Assembly (NCBI RefSeq): GCF_003852715.1 | Contig: NZ_RIAV01000020.1 | Coordinates: 1 to 52,839, forward strand | From: Ectobacillus antri | Lineage (GTDB): Bacteria > Bacillota > Bacilli > Bacillales > Bacillaceae_G | Reading direction: 5' to 3' | Length of the DNA stretch: 52,839 nt | In this document: positions 15,381-23,794 of the stretch, one piece after another | Position numbering within the stretch: position 1 is the first letter of the stretch | Layout: the number at the start of each line of letters is the position of its first letter | Translations under genes and position numbers: made by a program | The notes under the pieces: generated by a model | What the model was told of the DNA's origin: nothing | The model's database searches: none | The model's input: the letters and a program-made list of their open reading frames with translations, nothing else

Positions 15381-15699
15381 TTAATATCGCTCATTATTAT
15401 GGCTGGATCGTAATGGGATTTCTAATTATCGTTCTTATCCTACTGTTACTACGAATGCTTACAATACTGCGGCAAATAAAAGAAAACTTCGGCAAACAGC
15501 TACTAGTTGGCGTTCTTGCACTGTTTGCCGTTCAATATCTATATAATATCGGCATGATATGGGAATGCTTCCGTTAATCGGTATTACATTACCGTTTGTC
15601 AGCTATGGTTTTCTACCTGCTATGTTCAATGCCTTTCTATTCGGTATCGTACTAAGTGTCTGCCGGCGTCGATATCTCGTTTCAACCTCAAAGCAATAA
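15380..15699 (+). pseudogene. 3' remnant of an FtsW/RodA/SpoVE-family gene, frameshifted
   Basis: Two adjacent frames give the C-terminal part of a SEDS glycosyltransferase. The first frame has a hydrophobic helix, LRMLTILRQIKENFGKQLL, then QYLYNIGM. After a one-base shift near 15557-15560 the second frame reads MGMLPLIGITLPFVSYGFLP, matching the family's GLLP.TGIPLPF.SYGGS segment. The first two thirds of the gene are absent, and the GGSS that normally follows SYG is replaced by FLP. Both the truncation and the shift mark it as dead. Confidence 0.8.
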
Positions 15700-15769
15700 A
15701 CATGTGAAAATGTTCTAGGGTGACACATACTGTTTGGTGCACTTAATTCTACTTTAAACTTTTACCATA

Positions 15770-15804
15770 AAAAAAGAGCTAACTCACTGTGAGCTAGCTC
15801 TTTT
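15770..15804. terminator. Bidirectional terminator
   Basis: AAGAGCTA-A-CTCA, loop CTG, TGAG-C-TAGCTCTT with A and T tracts. It serves the nitroreductase on the minus strand and the ftsW remnant on the plus strand. Confidence 0.75.
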
Positions 15805-15820
15805 GTCACTTCATACTCTC

Positions 15821-16444
15821 TTATTCTGTATATCCTTCACTGCTGCAATTCAAAATACTTTCATGCAGCGGCCTTCGTATGCTTGGGTGTTCACGCTCTT
15901 GCAGACTTTGTACAAGTGTATCTTTCTCTCCACGATAGCCAACTGTGACGACCACATGAAGCTCATATTCATCAGAAATGCCCAACAAACGACGAGCCTT
16001 TTCTTTATCAAACCCTCCAATTGCATGTGTGCTTAATCCTAATATCGTAGCCTGAATTGCTAAATACCCCCAGGATGTTCCTGTATCAAATGCATGCGCT
16101 GAGTTTAAGTCGCCCGTATCCGTTGTTTTACTTGATGCAATAAGGAGCAATATCGGTGCGCTTTCCGCCCATGCACGATTGAACGGGTGTAAGAATTCAT
16201 GAAAAATCTTTAATTGCTTTTCTGTTTTTGCAATAATAAACCTCCACGGTTGATCATTGAACGCAGAGGGAGCCCAGCGTGCTGCCTCTAATATGCTATA
16301 TAGCGCTTCATCAGAAACAGCTTTATCCGAATAAGAGCGCGGAGACCATCGATTTAAGAAAACTGGGCTAACAGGGTGTTCTTCTTTACGTAAATTCTGT
16401 ACCTCCGGTTGCACTTGTTTAGTGGGATTTATTATTGAATTCAT
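15821..16444 (-). CDS. Nitroreductase family protein
   Basis: A 207-residue FMN-binding nitroreductase-fold protein. FLNRWSPRSYSDKAVSD holds the RRSxR-like flavin phosphate motif, ILEAARWAPSAFNDQPWRFI is the typical second FMN contact, and GLSTHAIGGFDKEKARRLLG is the conserved C-terminal segment. Such enzymes reduce nitro compounds, quinones or flavins with NAD(P)H; the natural substrate is unknown. I chose ATG at 16444 because GGAGG lies 9 bp upstream. It lies just downstream of the DUF2325 gene on the same strand and may be co-transcribed with it. Confidence 0.85.
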   Translation of the reverse strand: MNSIINPTKQVQPEVQNLRKEEHPVSPVFLNRWSPRSYSDKAVSDEALYSILEAARWAPSAFNDQPWRFIIAKTEKQLKIFHEFLHPFNRAWAESAPILLLIASSKTTDTGDLNSAHAFDTGTSWGYLAIQATILGLSTHAIGGFDKEKARRLLGISDEYELHVVVTVGYRGEKDTLVQSLQEREHPSIRRPLHESILNCSSEGYTE

Positions 16445-16476
16445 ACCGATCATCCTCCATAAGATGTTATTACTCT

Positions 16477-16773
16477 TTATTTGCAACAAATAAGACCTTG
16501 TTTTTCTACTTCCTTCATCATGGAACACCAAGAACGTCTTGCGAAACAGATGGGAATTGATTGCTCTCTTGCCTTTTTCTTAATCACACTCGAAAGATTG
16601 TGGTTAATGTAATCAGTAAGAACCAATATAATATCGACTTTTTTAGGTATATCCACTTGAACCATTTTTGCTTTTCGTCCGTCAACATGAATGACTTCCT
16701 CAAATCCTTGTTGCTGTAGTTTCTTAGTGATTCCACCTAGGTTATCTCCACCTACAATCAGCATGGATTTCAC
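16477..16773 (-). CDS. DUF2325 domain protein
   Basis: A 98-residue soluble protein, MKSMLIVGGDNLGGITKKL to the C-terminus, with VDGRKAKM, DIILVLTDYINHNLS and the C-terminal IPICFARRSW segment that define DUF2325. The fold resembles a small Rossmann-like domain; members often sit near redox or metal genes. The function is unknown. It starts with GTG at 16773 behind AAGGAGGG. A nitroreductase gene follows 33 bp downstream, suggesting a shared redox-related transcript. Confidence 0.75.
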   Translation of the reverse strand: MKSMLIVGGDNLGGITKKLQQQGFEEVIHVDGRKAKMVQVDIPKKVDIILVLTDYINHNLSSVIKKKAREQSIPICFARRSWCSMMKEVEKQGLICCK

Positions 16774-16826
16774 ATCTAACCCTCCTTAAAAATCTAAAAT
16801 CCAAGTAAACCTTAAAGGATAAAGAA

Positions 16827-16853
16827 GCTTTTCATATACATTAAATGAAAAGC
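16827..16853 (-). terminator. Terminator of the ssu operon
   Basis: GCTTTTCAT and ATGAAAAGC form a 9-bp stem; the minus strand continues TTCTTTATCC. It lies about 125 bp after the ssuD stop codon. Confidence 0.5.
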
Positions 16854-16977
16854 CTCTTTCCTAAACACTTTTTTATTCGTTTCTCCTCATTAGAAGCATT
16901 CTCGATGGATAGGTCCTTTTTATGAAGAAATGGCTATTTTCATCTTCACGTGCTCCATGCATCTCTAGTTTGATACA

Positions 16978-18099
16978 CTATTTTGCAACTTCGGGTGCAT
17001 ATTGATTGGCAATCATTTCGCCGACAGGGTGATTACCATTGGCTGTATGCTTCAGCGGTAAAAGCGGAAATACGAGCTCTGCAAATTGATAGGCTTCTTC
17101 CAGATGCGGATAACCGGATAAGACAAATGTATCAATACCCAAATCTCTATATTCCTTTATTCGTTCTGCGACTTGTTGAGGATTTCCAACAAGTGCCGTT
17201 CCAGCGCCGCCACGAACGAGTCCCACCCCAGCCCAAAGATTTGGACTAATGGTCAGAGCTTCCCTGCCTCCTTTATGCAGACCAAGCATCCTTTGTTGCC
17301 CAACAGAATCCTGTCGCGCCAACGTACGCTGCGCAGCAGCAATTGTATCATCATCCAAATATTGAATTAAGCGGTCAGCTGCCTGCCATGCTTCTTCCTC
17401 AGTCTCGCGTACAATGACATGCAAGCGAATTCCAAATCGCACCGATCTTCCCTCCTGTTTCGCAAGACGGCGCACTTCGTTCAGCTTCTCTTCCACCTGA
17501 GCCGGGGGCTCTCCCCATGTTAAATATACATCCGTATGCTTTGCAGCCACAGCCTGCCCTGCTGGGGAGGAGCCACCAAAATAAATAGGTGGATAGGGCT
17601 GCTGTACAGAAGGAAACAACAACTTGCCTCCTTTTATATTTACATGCTTTCCGGTAAAGTCGACCTCTTTACCTTCCAGCAATTTGCGCCAAATTGTTAA
17701 GAATTCATCTGTGATTTCATAACGCTCATCATGTGTAAGAAACAACCCATCTCCTGCTAACTCGACCGGGTCTCCTCCTGCTACTACATTAATTAACAGA
17801 CGGCCATTAGAAACGCGGTCCACTGTGGATGCCATCCTCGCTGCAACAGATGGCGACATAATGCCAGGACGGACAGCAATTAAAAACTTTAACCGCTCTG
17901 TAACAGCAGCAAGTGAAGAAGCCAGTGTCCAAGGATCTTCACACGATCTTCCTGTCGGAATCAATACACCTGTATAACCAAGACGATCTGCTGCTTGTGC
18001 AACTTGACGGAAATACGAGAAGTCAGCCAGTCGTCCTCCCTTTGTTGTTCCTAAATAGCGGTTATCTCCATGAGTCGGAATAAACCATAATATTTCCAT
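16978..18099 (-). CDS. ssuD: FMNH2-dependent alkanesulfonate monooxygenase
   Basis: A 373-residue member of the bacterial luciferase-like flavin monooxygenases. It begins [18 protein letters not shown], as in SsuD, and contains [15 protein letters not shown] and [14 protein letters not shown]. The enzyme splits the C-S bond of alkanesulfonates, releasing sulfite for cysteine synthesis. It needs reduced FMN from a separate reductase; no ssuE is adjacent, and the nearest flavin enzyme is the nitroreductase at 15821. ATG at 18099 is supported by GTGAGGAG; an in-frame GTG five codons earlier is part of that ribosome site. It is the last gene of ssuBACD. Confidence 0.92.
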   Translation of the reverse strand: MEILWFIPTHGDNRYLGTTKGGRLADFSYFRQVAQAADRLGYTGVLIPTGRSCEDPWTLASSLAAVTERLKFLIAVRPGIMSPSVAARMASTVDRVSNGRLLINVVAGGDPVELAGDGLFLTHDERYEITDEFLTIWRKLLEGKEVDFTGKHVNIKGGKLLFPSVQQPYPPIYFGGSSPAGQAVAAKHTDVYLTWGEPPAQVEEKLNEVRRLAKQEGRSVRFGIRLHVIVRETEEEAWQAADRLIQYLDDDTIAAAQRTLARQDSVGQQRMLGLHKGGREALTISPNLWAGVGLVRGGAGTALVGNPQQVAERIKEYRDLGIDTFVLSGYPHLEEAYQFAELVFPLLPLKHTANGNHPVGEMIANQYAPEVAK

Positions 18100-18131
18100 T
18101 TTCCCACTCCTCACTTTACATATATTTTTAT

Positions 18132-18986
18132 TTAGTCGATGCTCTTCCCTTGATAGCTGTCACGCCATTTGAGCAGCTTTGACTCCAATATGCGAACAAA
18201 GGAATCTGCAAGCTTTCCGCCAAGAGCAAAGATGATAATCCCCACAAACACAACATCTGTACGAGTAAATTGCCGTGCATCCATGATTAGATATCCAATC
18301 CCTTCACTTGCCCCCATGAGCTCAGAAACGACGAGACCGAGCCAAGCTGAACCAAGCGAAAGCCTTACCCCAAGCAGAATATTGGGAAGAGATGCGGGCA
18401 AAATGAGCTTCGTCACCTGCTTCAAGCGGCTGAACTCGAGAATGCGCGTTACCTCAAAAAGCTTTTTATCCACGCCCCGAATACCGAGCAGTGTATTAAC
18501 ATATAGAGGAAAAAAGGCTCCCAGCGCAATAAGAAGCACCTTTGAGAGTTCTCCCAACCCAAACCATAAAATAAATAAGGGAGCCAACGCCAAATGCGGA
18601 ACTGTTCTCAACATTTGTAACGAGGGATCAGCAACCTGCTCTGTCGTACGGGAGAGCCCTGTTAATGTCCCGAGCAGTAGGCCTAAGCTGGCTCCAAGGA
18701 GAAAGCCACTTAATGCACGGGTAACACTGATTTTCAGATGAATCCATAGCTCTCCGGACAGCAACAAAGCTTGAAAAGATTTTACGATATCTATTGGTGT
18801 CGGCAGAACCGTGTTGGATATACCAGCAAATGTGCCAGCCAGTTGCCATACAAGGATAAGTAGCAAAGGTAAAATTAAACCTCGTGTAGCTACTAAAATA
18901 GATGTCCTCACTTTTAAGTTTCTAATAGCTATCTTTTTGGGAAAGTGTCTATCATGATTAACAGAAGGAACAGCAACCTTGCTCAT
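18132..18986 (-). CDS. ssuC: Aliphatic sulfonate ABC transporter permease
   Basis: A 284-residue permease with about six membrane segments and the BPD_transp_1 EAA-like loop ([20 protein letters not shown]). Compared with usual SsuC proteins it has about 25 extra polar residues at the N-terminus. It forms the membrane channel for the SsuA-bound sulfonate, energised by SsuB. It lies between ssuA (11 bp upstream) and ssuD (32 bp downstream). The start ATG at 18986 has AGGTGAT nearby; a later start is possible. Confidence 0.9.
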   Translation of the reverse strand: MSKVAVPSVNHDRHFPKKIAIRNLKVRTSILVATRGLILPLLLILVWQLAGTFAGISNTVLPTPIDIVKSFQALLLSGELWIHLKISVTRALSGFLLGASLGLLLGTLTGLSRTTEQVADPSLQMLRTVPHLALAPLFILWFGLGELSKVLLIALGAFFPLYVNTLLGIRGVDKKLFEVTRILEFSRLKQVTKLILPASLPNILLGVRLSLGSAWLGLVVSELMGASEGIGYLIMDARQFTRTDVVFVGIIIFALGGKLADSFVRILESKLLKWRDSYQGKSID

Positions 18987-18997
18987 CTCCTATCACC

Positions 18998-20011
18998 TCA
19001 CTTTTTTTCTGCTTGCAGCGCTTTTGTAATATACGAATTGTCGACTACCTTTTCTGTATCTATTTTTTTATTGATTGCCTTCAGTTCATATTGAAAGTTA
19101 GCTGTGTCTTGCTGGGCTTTTATGATTTCTTGTGTAATCGGCAGATTGAAAGATTGGTTGTTTTCAAGCACCCGACTCACAATGTCCTTATCAATTTTTT
19201 TTACATTCGCGTACAGCGTAATCGCTTCTTCACGATTTTCTTTTTCGAATAGACGTGCTTTTTCATACACCTTCAGAAAATGTACAACTAGTTCCGGATG
19301 CTTTTCGGAGAATTTTGTACGAGTGATAATAAAATTTGGCGAATAGACATTCAGTGATTGACCGTTAGCCAAGACTCTCGCCTCTTTTTTTAAGGTTTGC
19401 ACAGAAACAAACGGCTCCCAGATCGCCCAAGCATCTACTGCTCCTGATTCGAATGCGGGCTGTGCTTCATCAGGCTGCAGTTGGATAATCTTCACATCCT
19501 CCGGCTTCAAACCAGCCTTATCAATGGCACGATATAGTAAATTAAAGCCACTGCTTCCTTTTGCTACTGCAACTTTTTTGCCCTTTAAGTCCTCCAGCTT
19601 TTGGATGGGGCTGTCTTTTGCAACCAGAATTGCATTTCCTTTTAATCCATCGCTAGCTACGGCAATTTCTTTAAACGAAATACCGGCAGCCTGCCCTGCA
19701 ACAACAGGAGAATTTCCTACTACTCCAAAGTCCAGACGATCTGCTGCTAGTGCTTCAAAGTGCGGTGGACCACTTTGAAATACAGTCCACTGTACCTTGG
19801 CACCTACCTTTTCAAACTCTTCCTCGAACCATCCCTTTTCTTTGGCAATTAACAAGGGACCTAAACTTTGTTGAATGCCTATATGAACCGTCACAGCTTC
19901 TTTCTTCTCTTGCTTTTCATCCACTGTTGTCACTTTCGAATCGCATCCTCCTATCCCCACCATCACACTAGTTGCCAATGCAATGATAAAGCTCCACGAT
20001 TTTCTTTTCAT
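18998..20011 (-). CDS. ssuA: Aliphatic sulfonate-binding lipoprotein
   Basis: A 337-residue extracellular solute-binding lipoprotein. MKRKSWSFIIALATSVMVG is the signal and IGGC the lipobox with Cys about residue 23. The mature part is a two-lobed NMT1/THI5-like SsuA domain with the GIQQSLGPLLIAKEKGWFEEE opening. It delivers sulfonates to SsuC. I chose ATG at 20011 because GGGAGG lies 8 bp upstream; the ATG three codons earlier is too close to the same site. It is the second gene of the operon. Confidence 0.9.
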   Translation of the reverse strand: MKRKSWSFIIALATSVMVGIGGCDSKVTTVDEKQEKKEAVTVHIGIQQSLGPLLIAKEKGWFEEEFEKVGAKVQWTVFQSGPPHFEALAADRLDFGVVGNSPVVAGQAAGISFKEIAVASDGLKGNAILVAKDSPIQKLEDLKGKKVAVAKGSSGFNLLYRAIDKAGLKPEDVKIIQLQPDEAQPAFESGAVDAWAIWEPFVSVQTLKKEARVLANGQSLNVYSPNFIITRTKFSEKHPELVVHFLKVYEKARLFEKENREEAITLYANVKKIDKDIVSRVLENNQSFNLPITQEIIKAQQDTANFQYELKAINKKIDTEKVVDNSYITKALQAEKK

Positions 20012-20026
20012 TTTCTCCATCCTCCC

Positions 20027-20794
20027 TTAAATGCCTGAGCCTTCAATGAATTGAAGTTCTTCTGTTTTTTCAAATTCATTTAGTACCTTTTTCCTAAACT
20101 CCTGAAACGCTGCACTTGCTTTTTTACGAGGATATGGCAAATCTATAGAAATCATATTACTCACTTGTCCTGGCCTTGCACTCATAATAAAGACGCGATT
20201 TGCCAGATAAATAGACTCATCTAAATCATGTGTAACAAGAATCATCGTCGTTTGCTTCTGCTTCCAAATATCTAACAATACATCTTGTAAATGTGTCCTT
20301 GTGAAGGCATCTAGCGCACCAAACGGCTCATCTAGCAATAAGACCTCTGGATCTCGCAGTAACGCTCTTGCAATTGCAACCCGCTGGGACATCCCTCCTG
20401 ACAATTCTTTCGGATATGCTCTCTCAAAGCCTTTTAACCTCACAATTTCAATTAGTTCATCAACCCTACGACGTACCTTCGCATCCTTAAGCGATAAATC
20501 CGCTGCAATATTTTTTTCTACTGTAAGCCAGGGAAACAGTCGATGCTCTTGAAAAATGAAGCCTTGTTTGATACTCGGCCCTGTAACCTGCTCATTATGA
20601 ATAGCAATTTCTCCCTCATATTCTCGATCCAAACCGGCAATTAACTTCAATAAAGTACTTTTTCCACATCCGCTTGGACCAATAACAGTCACAAATTCCC
20701 CTTGCTTTACATGCAGGTTGATATTTTCTAAAACCTGCGTTCTTTGTTGTGACTTTACAAAAGTCTTATGCAGTGATTGAATAAAAACACTCAT
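20027..20794 (-). CDS. ssuB: Aliphatic sulfonate ABC transporter ATPase
   Basis: A 255-residue ABC ATPase with Walker [11 protein letters not shown]-loop FQEHRLFPW, signature LSGGMSQR and Walker [13 protein letters not shown]. It energises SsuC. It is the first gene of ssuBACD, read from a promoter at about 21053-21025 through a roughly 225-nt leader with two terminator hairpins. ATG at 20794 is close to a run of GGGAAAGGGG; an upstream in-frame ATG is less likely because it lacks a ribosome site. Confidence 0.9.
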   Translation of the reverse strand: MSVFIQSLHKTFVKSQQRTQVLENINLHVKQGEFVTVIGPSGCGKSTLLKLIAGLDREYEGEIAIHNEQVTGPSIKQGFIFQEHRLFPWLTVEKNIAADLSLKDAKVRRRVDELIEIVRLKGFERAYPKELSGGMSQRVAIARALLRDPEVLLLDEPFGALDAFTRTHLQDVLLDIWKQKQTTMILVTHDLDESIYLANRVFIMSARPGQVSNMISIDLPYPRKKASAAFQEFRKKVLNEFEKTEELQFIEGSGI

Positions 20795-20861
20795 TCCCCT
20801 TTCCCTCCTCAAACTAGCTTTGTAAGACTGCATGTTCAGAAAAAGCACATCCTATAGGTAC

Positions 20862-20897
20862 GCAAAAAGGCCCTTAACTGTAATAGTTGAGGACCTT
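20862..20897 (-). terminator. Second leader terminator upstream of ssuB
   Basis: Minus strand AAGGTCCTCAACT, loop ATTAC, AGTTAAGGGCCTT then TTTG. Its 5' arm overlaps the 3' half of the motif at 20891-20915. Confidence 0.75.
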
Positions 20898-20915
20898 CGG
20901 TATGCCCAATCGGTC
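20891..20915 (-). promoter_or_regulatory. Unrecognised leader RNA motif, ssu copy
   Basis: Minus strand GACCGATTGGGCATACC followed by GAAGGTCC. GACC can pair with GGTC, and the AAGGTCC end is also the 5' arm of the terminator just downstream, so the two structures exclude each other. The divergent esterase leader has a close relative at 21147-21170 in the same position relative to its own terminator. Confidence 0.45.
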
Positions 20916-20937
20916 ATTTGCCTATTCTGTTTAAATA

Positions 20938-20974
20938 AAAAAGCCCCAGCTCTTTTTTAGAGAACCGGGGCTTT
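20938..20974 (-). terminator. First leader terminator upstream of ssuB
   Basis: Minus strand AAAGCCCC...TCTCT, short A-rich loop, AGAG...GGGGCTTT then TTT. Just upstream, GGCT in AAGGCTGATCAG could pair with the AGCC of the first arm, giving a possible antiterminator. Confidence 0.75.
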
Positions 20975-21024
20975 CAGTCTGTCTGATCAGCCTTCATCTT
21001 GAAAATAAAATTCTATTACGGTTC

Positions 21025-21053
21025 ATCATAAACACACTTTACCCATCTGTCAA
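21025..21053 (-). promoter_or_regulatory. SigA-type promoter of the ssu operon
   Basis: Minus strand TTGACA (21053-21048), a 17-bp spacer and TATGAT (21030-21025). Confidence 0.7.
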
Positions 21054-21097
21054 CTAGGTTTTTAAATTGAAATTTTAAAAAAACCACAAATTCGCAC

Positions 21098-21126
21098 TTT
21101 ACTTATTGGAATAATTTGTTTAAGAT
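21098..21126 (+). promoter_or_regulatory. Promoter of the carboxylesterase gene
   Basis: TTTACT (21098-21103), a 17-bp spacer and TAAGAT (21121-21126), about 20 bp before the leader motif. Confidence 0.5.
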
Positions 21127-21146
21127 GATATTAATTTAATAGTAAA

Positions 21147-21170
21147 GCCGATTGGTCAACCAAAGGCACC
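21147..21170 (+). promoter_or_regulatory. Unrecognised leader RNA motif, esterase copy
   Basis: GCCGATTGGTCAACCAAAGGCACC. GCC pairs with GGC around an inner TTGGT/ACCAA hairpin, and AAGGCACC is also the first arm of the terminator that follows. It shares CCGATTGG, ACC and AAGG, in the same order, with the ssu leader on the opposite strand. Confidence 0.45.
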
Positions 21171-21194
21171 TAATCTTTCTAAGATAGGTGCCTT
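21163..21194 (+). terminator. Leader terminator upstream of the carboxylesterase gene
   Basis: AAGGCACCTA-A-TCTT and AAGATAGGTGCCTT followed by ATTTCATTTT. It lies between the promoter and the start codon, so it is an attenuator rather than a gene end. Confidence 0.65.
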
Positions 21195-21222
21195 ATTTCA
21201 TTTTAACGAAAGGAGTCTGACT

Positions 21223-21993
21223 ATGAGGGCATATTCAGTCCTACAAGGTGCTCACCCATTCTTCTTTAAAGGAAATCATATCGGTGTATTAATTTCACAT
21301 GGTTTTGTTGGGACGCCACAAAGCGTTGCATTTTTAGGGAAATGTATTGCAGCACAAGGCTATACGGTGTATGCTCCAAGACTAAAGGGACATGGGACTC
21401 ATTATAAAGATATGGAAGCATACACATATCATGATTGGCTCAACGGTCTTGAAGACGGCTATCAGCTTTTACGTAAGCATTGCAATAAGATTTTTATAAT
21501 TGGCCAATCTATGGGCGGCACGCTGGCTCTTCACCTCACTAGTAAACATCCATCCATTGCAGGCGTCATTTTAATCAATGCCGCGATGACGAGCATTCCT
21601 GGAATGGACGCGTTTAACTCTATACACAAACCGCGCTTTATTGAAGAAGGAGCACCTGATATCAAAGATAAGAGTGTGTTTGAAATCACTTATGCAAAAG
21701 CACCGATCAAAGCAATACACCAGGTGTTAGGGCTCATGGAAGACACCCGTGCACGGCTCGCAAATATCACATGTCCGCTGTTAGTTTTTAAATCAAAAGA
21801 AGATCATGTAGTTCCTCCTGCTAACAGCGATTATATTATGAATCAAGTTCAATCTCCGCTAAAAGAGACTGTAACATTATATAACTCCTATCATGTTGCA
21901 TCTATGGATTTTGACAAAGAATTTGTTGCAGAAAAGTGCTGCACATTTATCAAAAAATTCCAGATGAATGAGCGAGAAATAAAAATATTGTAA
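21223..21993 (+). CDS. Alpha/beta hydrolase, carboxylesterase/monoacylglycerol lipase-like
   Basis: A 256-residue serine hydrolase. The oxyanion segment is ISHGFVGTPQSV, the nucleophile Ser lies in GQSMGGT (about residue 95), and the other triad members fit SKEDHVVPP (Asp) and NSYHVASMD (His). Length and motifs match the short-chain carboxylesterase YvaK/Est30 group. ATG at 21223 follows AAAGGAG. It is transcribed away from ssuBACD, and its leader carries an attenuator related to the ssu leader. The natural ester is unknown. Confidence 0.85.
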   Translation: MRAYSVLQGAHPFFFKGNHIGVLISHGFVGTPQSVAFLGKCIAAQGYTVYAPRLKGHGTHYKDMEAYTYHDWLNGLEDGYQLLRKHCNKIFIIGQSMGGTLALHLTSKHPSIAGVILINAAMTSIPGMDAFNSIHKPRFIEEGAPDIKDKSVFEITYAKAPIKAIHQVLGLMEDTRARLANITCPLLVFKSKEDHVVPPANSDYIMNQVQSPLKETVTLYNSYHVASMDFDKEFVAEKCCTFIKKFQMNEREIKIL

Positions 21994-22073
21994 CGTATTC
22001 TTGTTTTTATTGCTTTCATGCTTTTAATTCACATTATACCTATATGATTAATTAAATAATGGAGGTGTTTCTG

Positions 22074-22235
22074 CTGGGTAATGTTCTTCGCGATGCCATT
22101 AATCAAAAAAAGCAGCAGTTAATTGAAAAATTAATTGCTTCAGGTGTGTATAAAAAAGATTCCAAGCATCTGTTTGAGTGGACAATCAGCGAACTTGAAA
22201 AAGAGTATAGATTTATTAAGAAAATGAAGCCTTAA
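22074..22235 (+). CDS. Fur-regulated basic protein (Fbp) family small protein
   Basis: About 53 residues. The body QKKQQLIEKLIASGVYKKD and then WTISELEKEYRFI fits the Fbp family (B. subtilis FbpA/B/C), small basic proteins that support the iron-sparing response. GGAGG at 22061-22065 is 8 bp before CTG at 22074, so a CTG start is likely; an in-frame ATG at 22059 overlaps the ribosome site and is improbable. No clear Fur box was seen upstream, so iron control is not shown here. A YezD-like gene follows 38 bp downstream. Confidence 0.7.
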   Translation: MGNVLRDAINQKKQQLIEKLIASGVYKKDSKHLFEWTISELEKEYRFIKKMKP

Positions 22236-22273
22236 GCGTTAGGAAGACACTTGAACTAAGGGAGGAATAAACA

Positions 22274-22417
22274 GTGGCAAAGCTTGATGAAGAAAAATTG
22301 CTATATATTTTTTCGCTGTTGAAAAAAATTAATTTTGGCTCCGTAACTATTACCATTCATAATGATACAATTACGCAAGTCGATCACAATGAGAAATTTC
22401 GTTTGATACAAAAGTAG
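22274..22417 (+). CDS. YezD family (DUF2292) small protein
   Basis: A 47-residue protein starting MAKLDEEKLLYIFSLLKKI, then FGSVTITIHNDTITQVD and NEKFRLIQK. The GSVTITIH...D..Q.D..EK.R pattern matches DUF2292/YezD. The function is unknown. It starts with GTG at 22274 behind GGAGG and probably shares a transcript with the Fbp-type gene just upstream. Confidence 0.7.
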   Translation: MAKLDEEKLLYIFSLLKKINFGSVTITIHNDTITQVDHNEKFRLIQK

Positions 22418-22631
22418 CTCTATATAAGTCAGTTAATTTTCCGTCCCACAATGGCAAAGCATTTTAATAATTACCGACAGTACCTATACATTTGACCACT
22501 TCTTCATAGATTAGTTTATATGTGGAAATTCTAAGTTGCTTGAGCGTGTCGCAAAACTCATCTTCATGCAGAAAATATGCATAAAAAAGTCCGCTTCCTA
22601 ACACCCTATGATAGACGCTAACCCAACATAG

Positions 22632-22829
22632 AGAGGAAGACGGACTATCACTACACATACGCATGTTTTACCAACTTTCTTTCATTATATTGATAGCCTT
22701 AATCTCACAGAAACCGTTCGGAACACAGGACGGCCTTTTCTGTGTCGGAAAGCATTCTTGAAAAGCTTCTTTCTCAAAACATACTTCCATCACATAGGAC
22801 TTCAGCACGGAATACTAGCTGTCATTTGA
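22632..22829 (+). pseudogene. Transposase N-terminal remnant
   Basis: An open stretch with no good start codon reads THVLPTFFHYIDSLNLTE, VRNTGRPFLCRKAFLKSFF and LKTYFHHIGLQHG before TGA. The GRP...AFLKSFFLKTYF pattern resembles the N-terminal part of DDE transposases of IS4/IS5-type elements. Only about 60 codons remain. An imperfect inverted repeat AGTCCG-C-TTCCT / AGGAAGACGGACT lies just upstream (about 22590-22647). The family assignment is tentative. Confidence 0.4.
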
Positions 22830-22955
22830 TACATTATGGGACACGAGAATTAAGTTAATATTAATGAACATTAGAAAGTAACATTTAGAGAATAAACAAA
22901 TCCCATATACAAATAATAAGAGCGATATTTGTTGAATTTGAAAGGAGCCATTTTT

Positions 22956-23597
22956 ATGAAGAAACTATTATTAATAGGGGTTATTTTGTTATTTCCACTA
23001 AACGTGCTGGCTGGGTCAATTAGTGCCTTCGCTGAAACACAAGAGCATTCTATTAGCCAATCTGAGTTAAAATTTAAAAATGAATTTAGGAGACTTTGGA
23101 TTGATCATGTATTATGGACAAGTAATTATATTACAAGTGCAACAGCAGAAGCAGAAGACCAAAAGCAGGTGTTAACAAGGCTACTGAAAAATCAAGAGGA
23201 TATTGGTAATGCTATAAAACCTGTATACGGGGAGAACGCTGGAAACAAACTGACCAATTTGCTTAAGGAACACATTGTTATTGCCGGCAAGATTGTAGAT
23301 GCGGCTAAAACAGGAAAGAAACCCTTGGTGAATCAGCTAAGCAAAGAGTGGTATAGAAATGCTGATGATATAGCGGCGTTCCTTAGCGGTACCAATCCTT
23401 ACTTGAAAAATGAAAATCTAAAAAAATTGCTGTATATGCATCTAAAGTTGGTAACAAATGACCTATCTGCAAGCTTAGCAAAAGATTGGAAGGCAAGAAT
23501 TATTGCGATTGATGAAGGGGTCTCACATATAATCTTAATGGCAGATACTATCTCTGCAGGAGTTGTGAAGGAGTTTCCGGAGAAGTTCAATAAATAA
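22956..23597 (+). CDS. Secreted helical protein of unknown function
   Basis: A 213-residue protein with a signal peptide (MKKLLLIGVILLFPLNVLAG, likely cleaved after ISAFA near residue 26). The mature part is mainly helical and contains LWIDHVLWTSNYITSA, GNAIKPVYGENAGNKLT and EWYRNADDIAAFLSGTNP. Similar Bacillus proteins carry misleading glycosyltransferase labels as far as I recall; no such motif is visible. ATG at 22956 follows AAAGGAG with good spacing. It lies alone between the transposase remnant and the partial spoVR copy. No function is claimed. Confidence 0.7.
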   Translation: MKKLLLIGVILLFPLNVLAGSISAFAETQEHSISQSELKFKNEFRRLWIDHVLWTSNYITSATAEAEDQKQVLTRLLKNQEDIGNAIKPVYGENAGNKLTNLLKEHIVIAGKIVDAAKTGKKPLVNQLSKEWYRNADDIAAFLSGTNPYLKNENLKKLLYMHLKLVTNDLSASLAKDWKARIIAIDEGVSHIILMADTISAGVVKEFPEKFNK

Positions 23598-23767
23598 TCT
23601 TAAGCATCTCAAGTAGAACGCTGGATACCCTTCAAAATTTTGTATATTCGTATATATCAGATTTACATAAGTTATCAATATGAAAAGTTAGTCATACAAA
23701 CTACTCTCAAAGAAAGTATTTTATAAAACAATCCATATATGCGTTACACGATAGTTAAAGTTCCTAA

Positions 23768-23794
23768 CAAAAAAGCTGCTGAATCCTCAGCAGC
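23768..23794 (-). terminator. Terminator after the partial spoVR copy
   Basis: GCTGCTGA, loop ATCC, TCAGCAGC, followed on the minus strand by TTTTTTG. It is shared with the intact copy at 25981-26004 and so belongs to the duplicated segment. Confidence 0.8.

Noticed and set aside
21994-22073. Fur box upstream of the Fbp-type gene
   Set aside because: The region is AT-rich, but no 19-bp GATAATGATAATCATTATC-like palindrome is visible.
22464-22664. Minus-strand open frame of 66 codons
   Set aside because: It lies antisense to the transposase remnant and its upstream repeat, with Ser- and Cys-rich low-quality sequence and no ribosome site.
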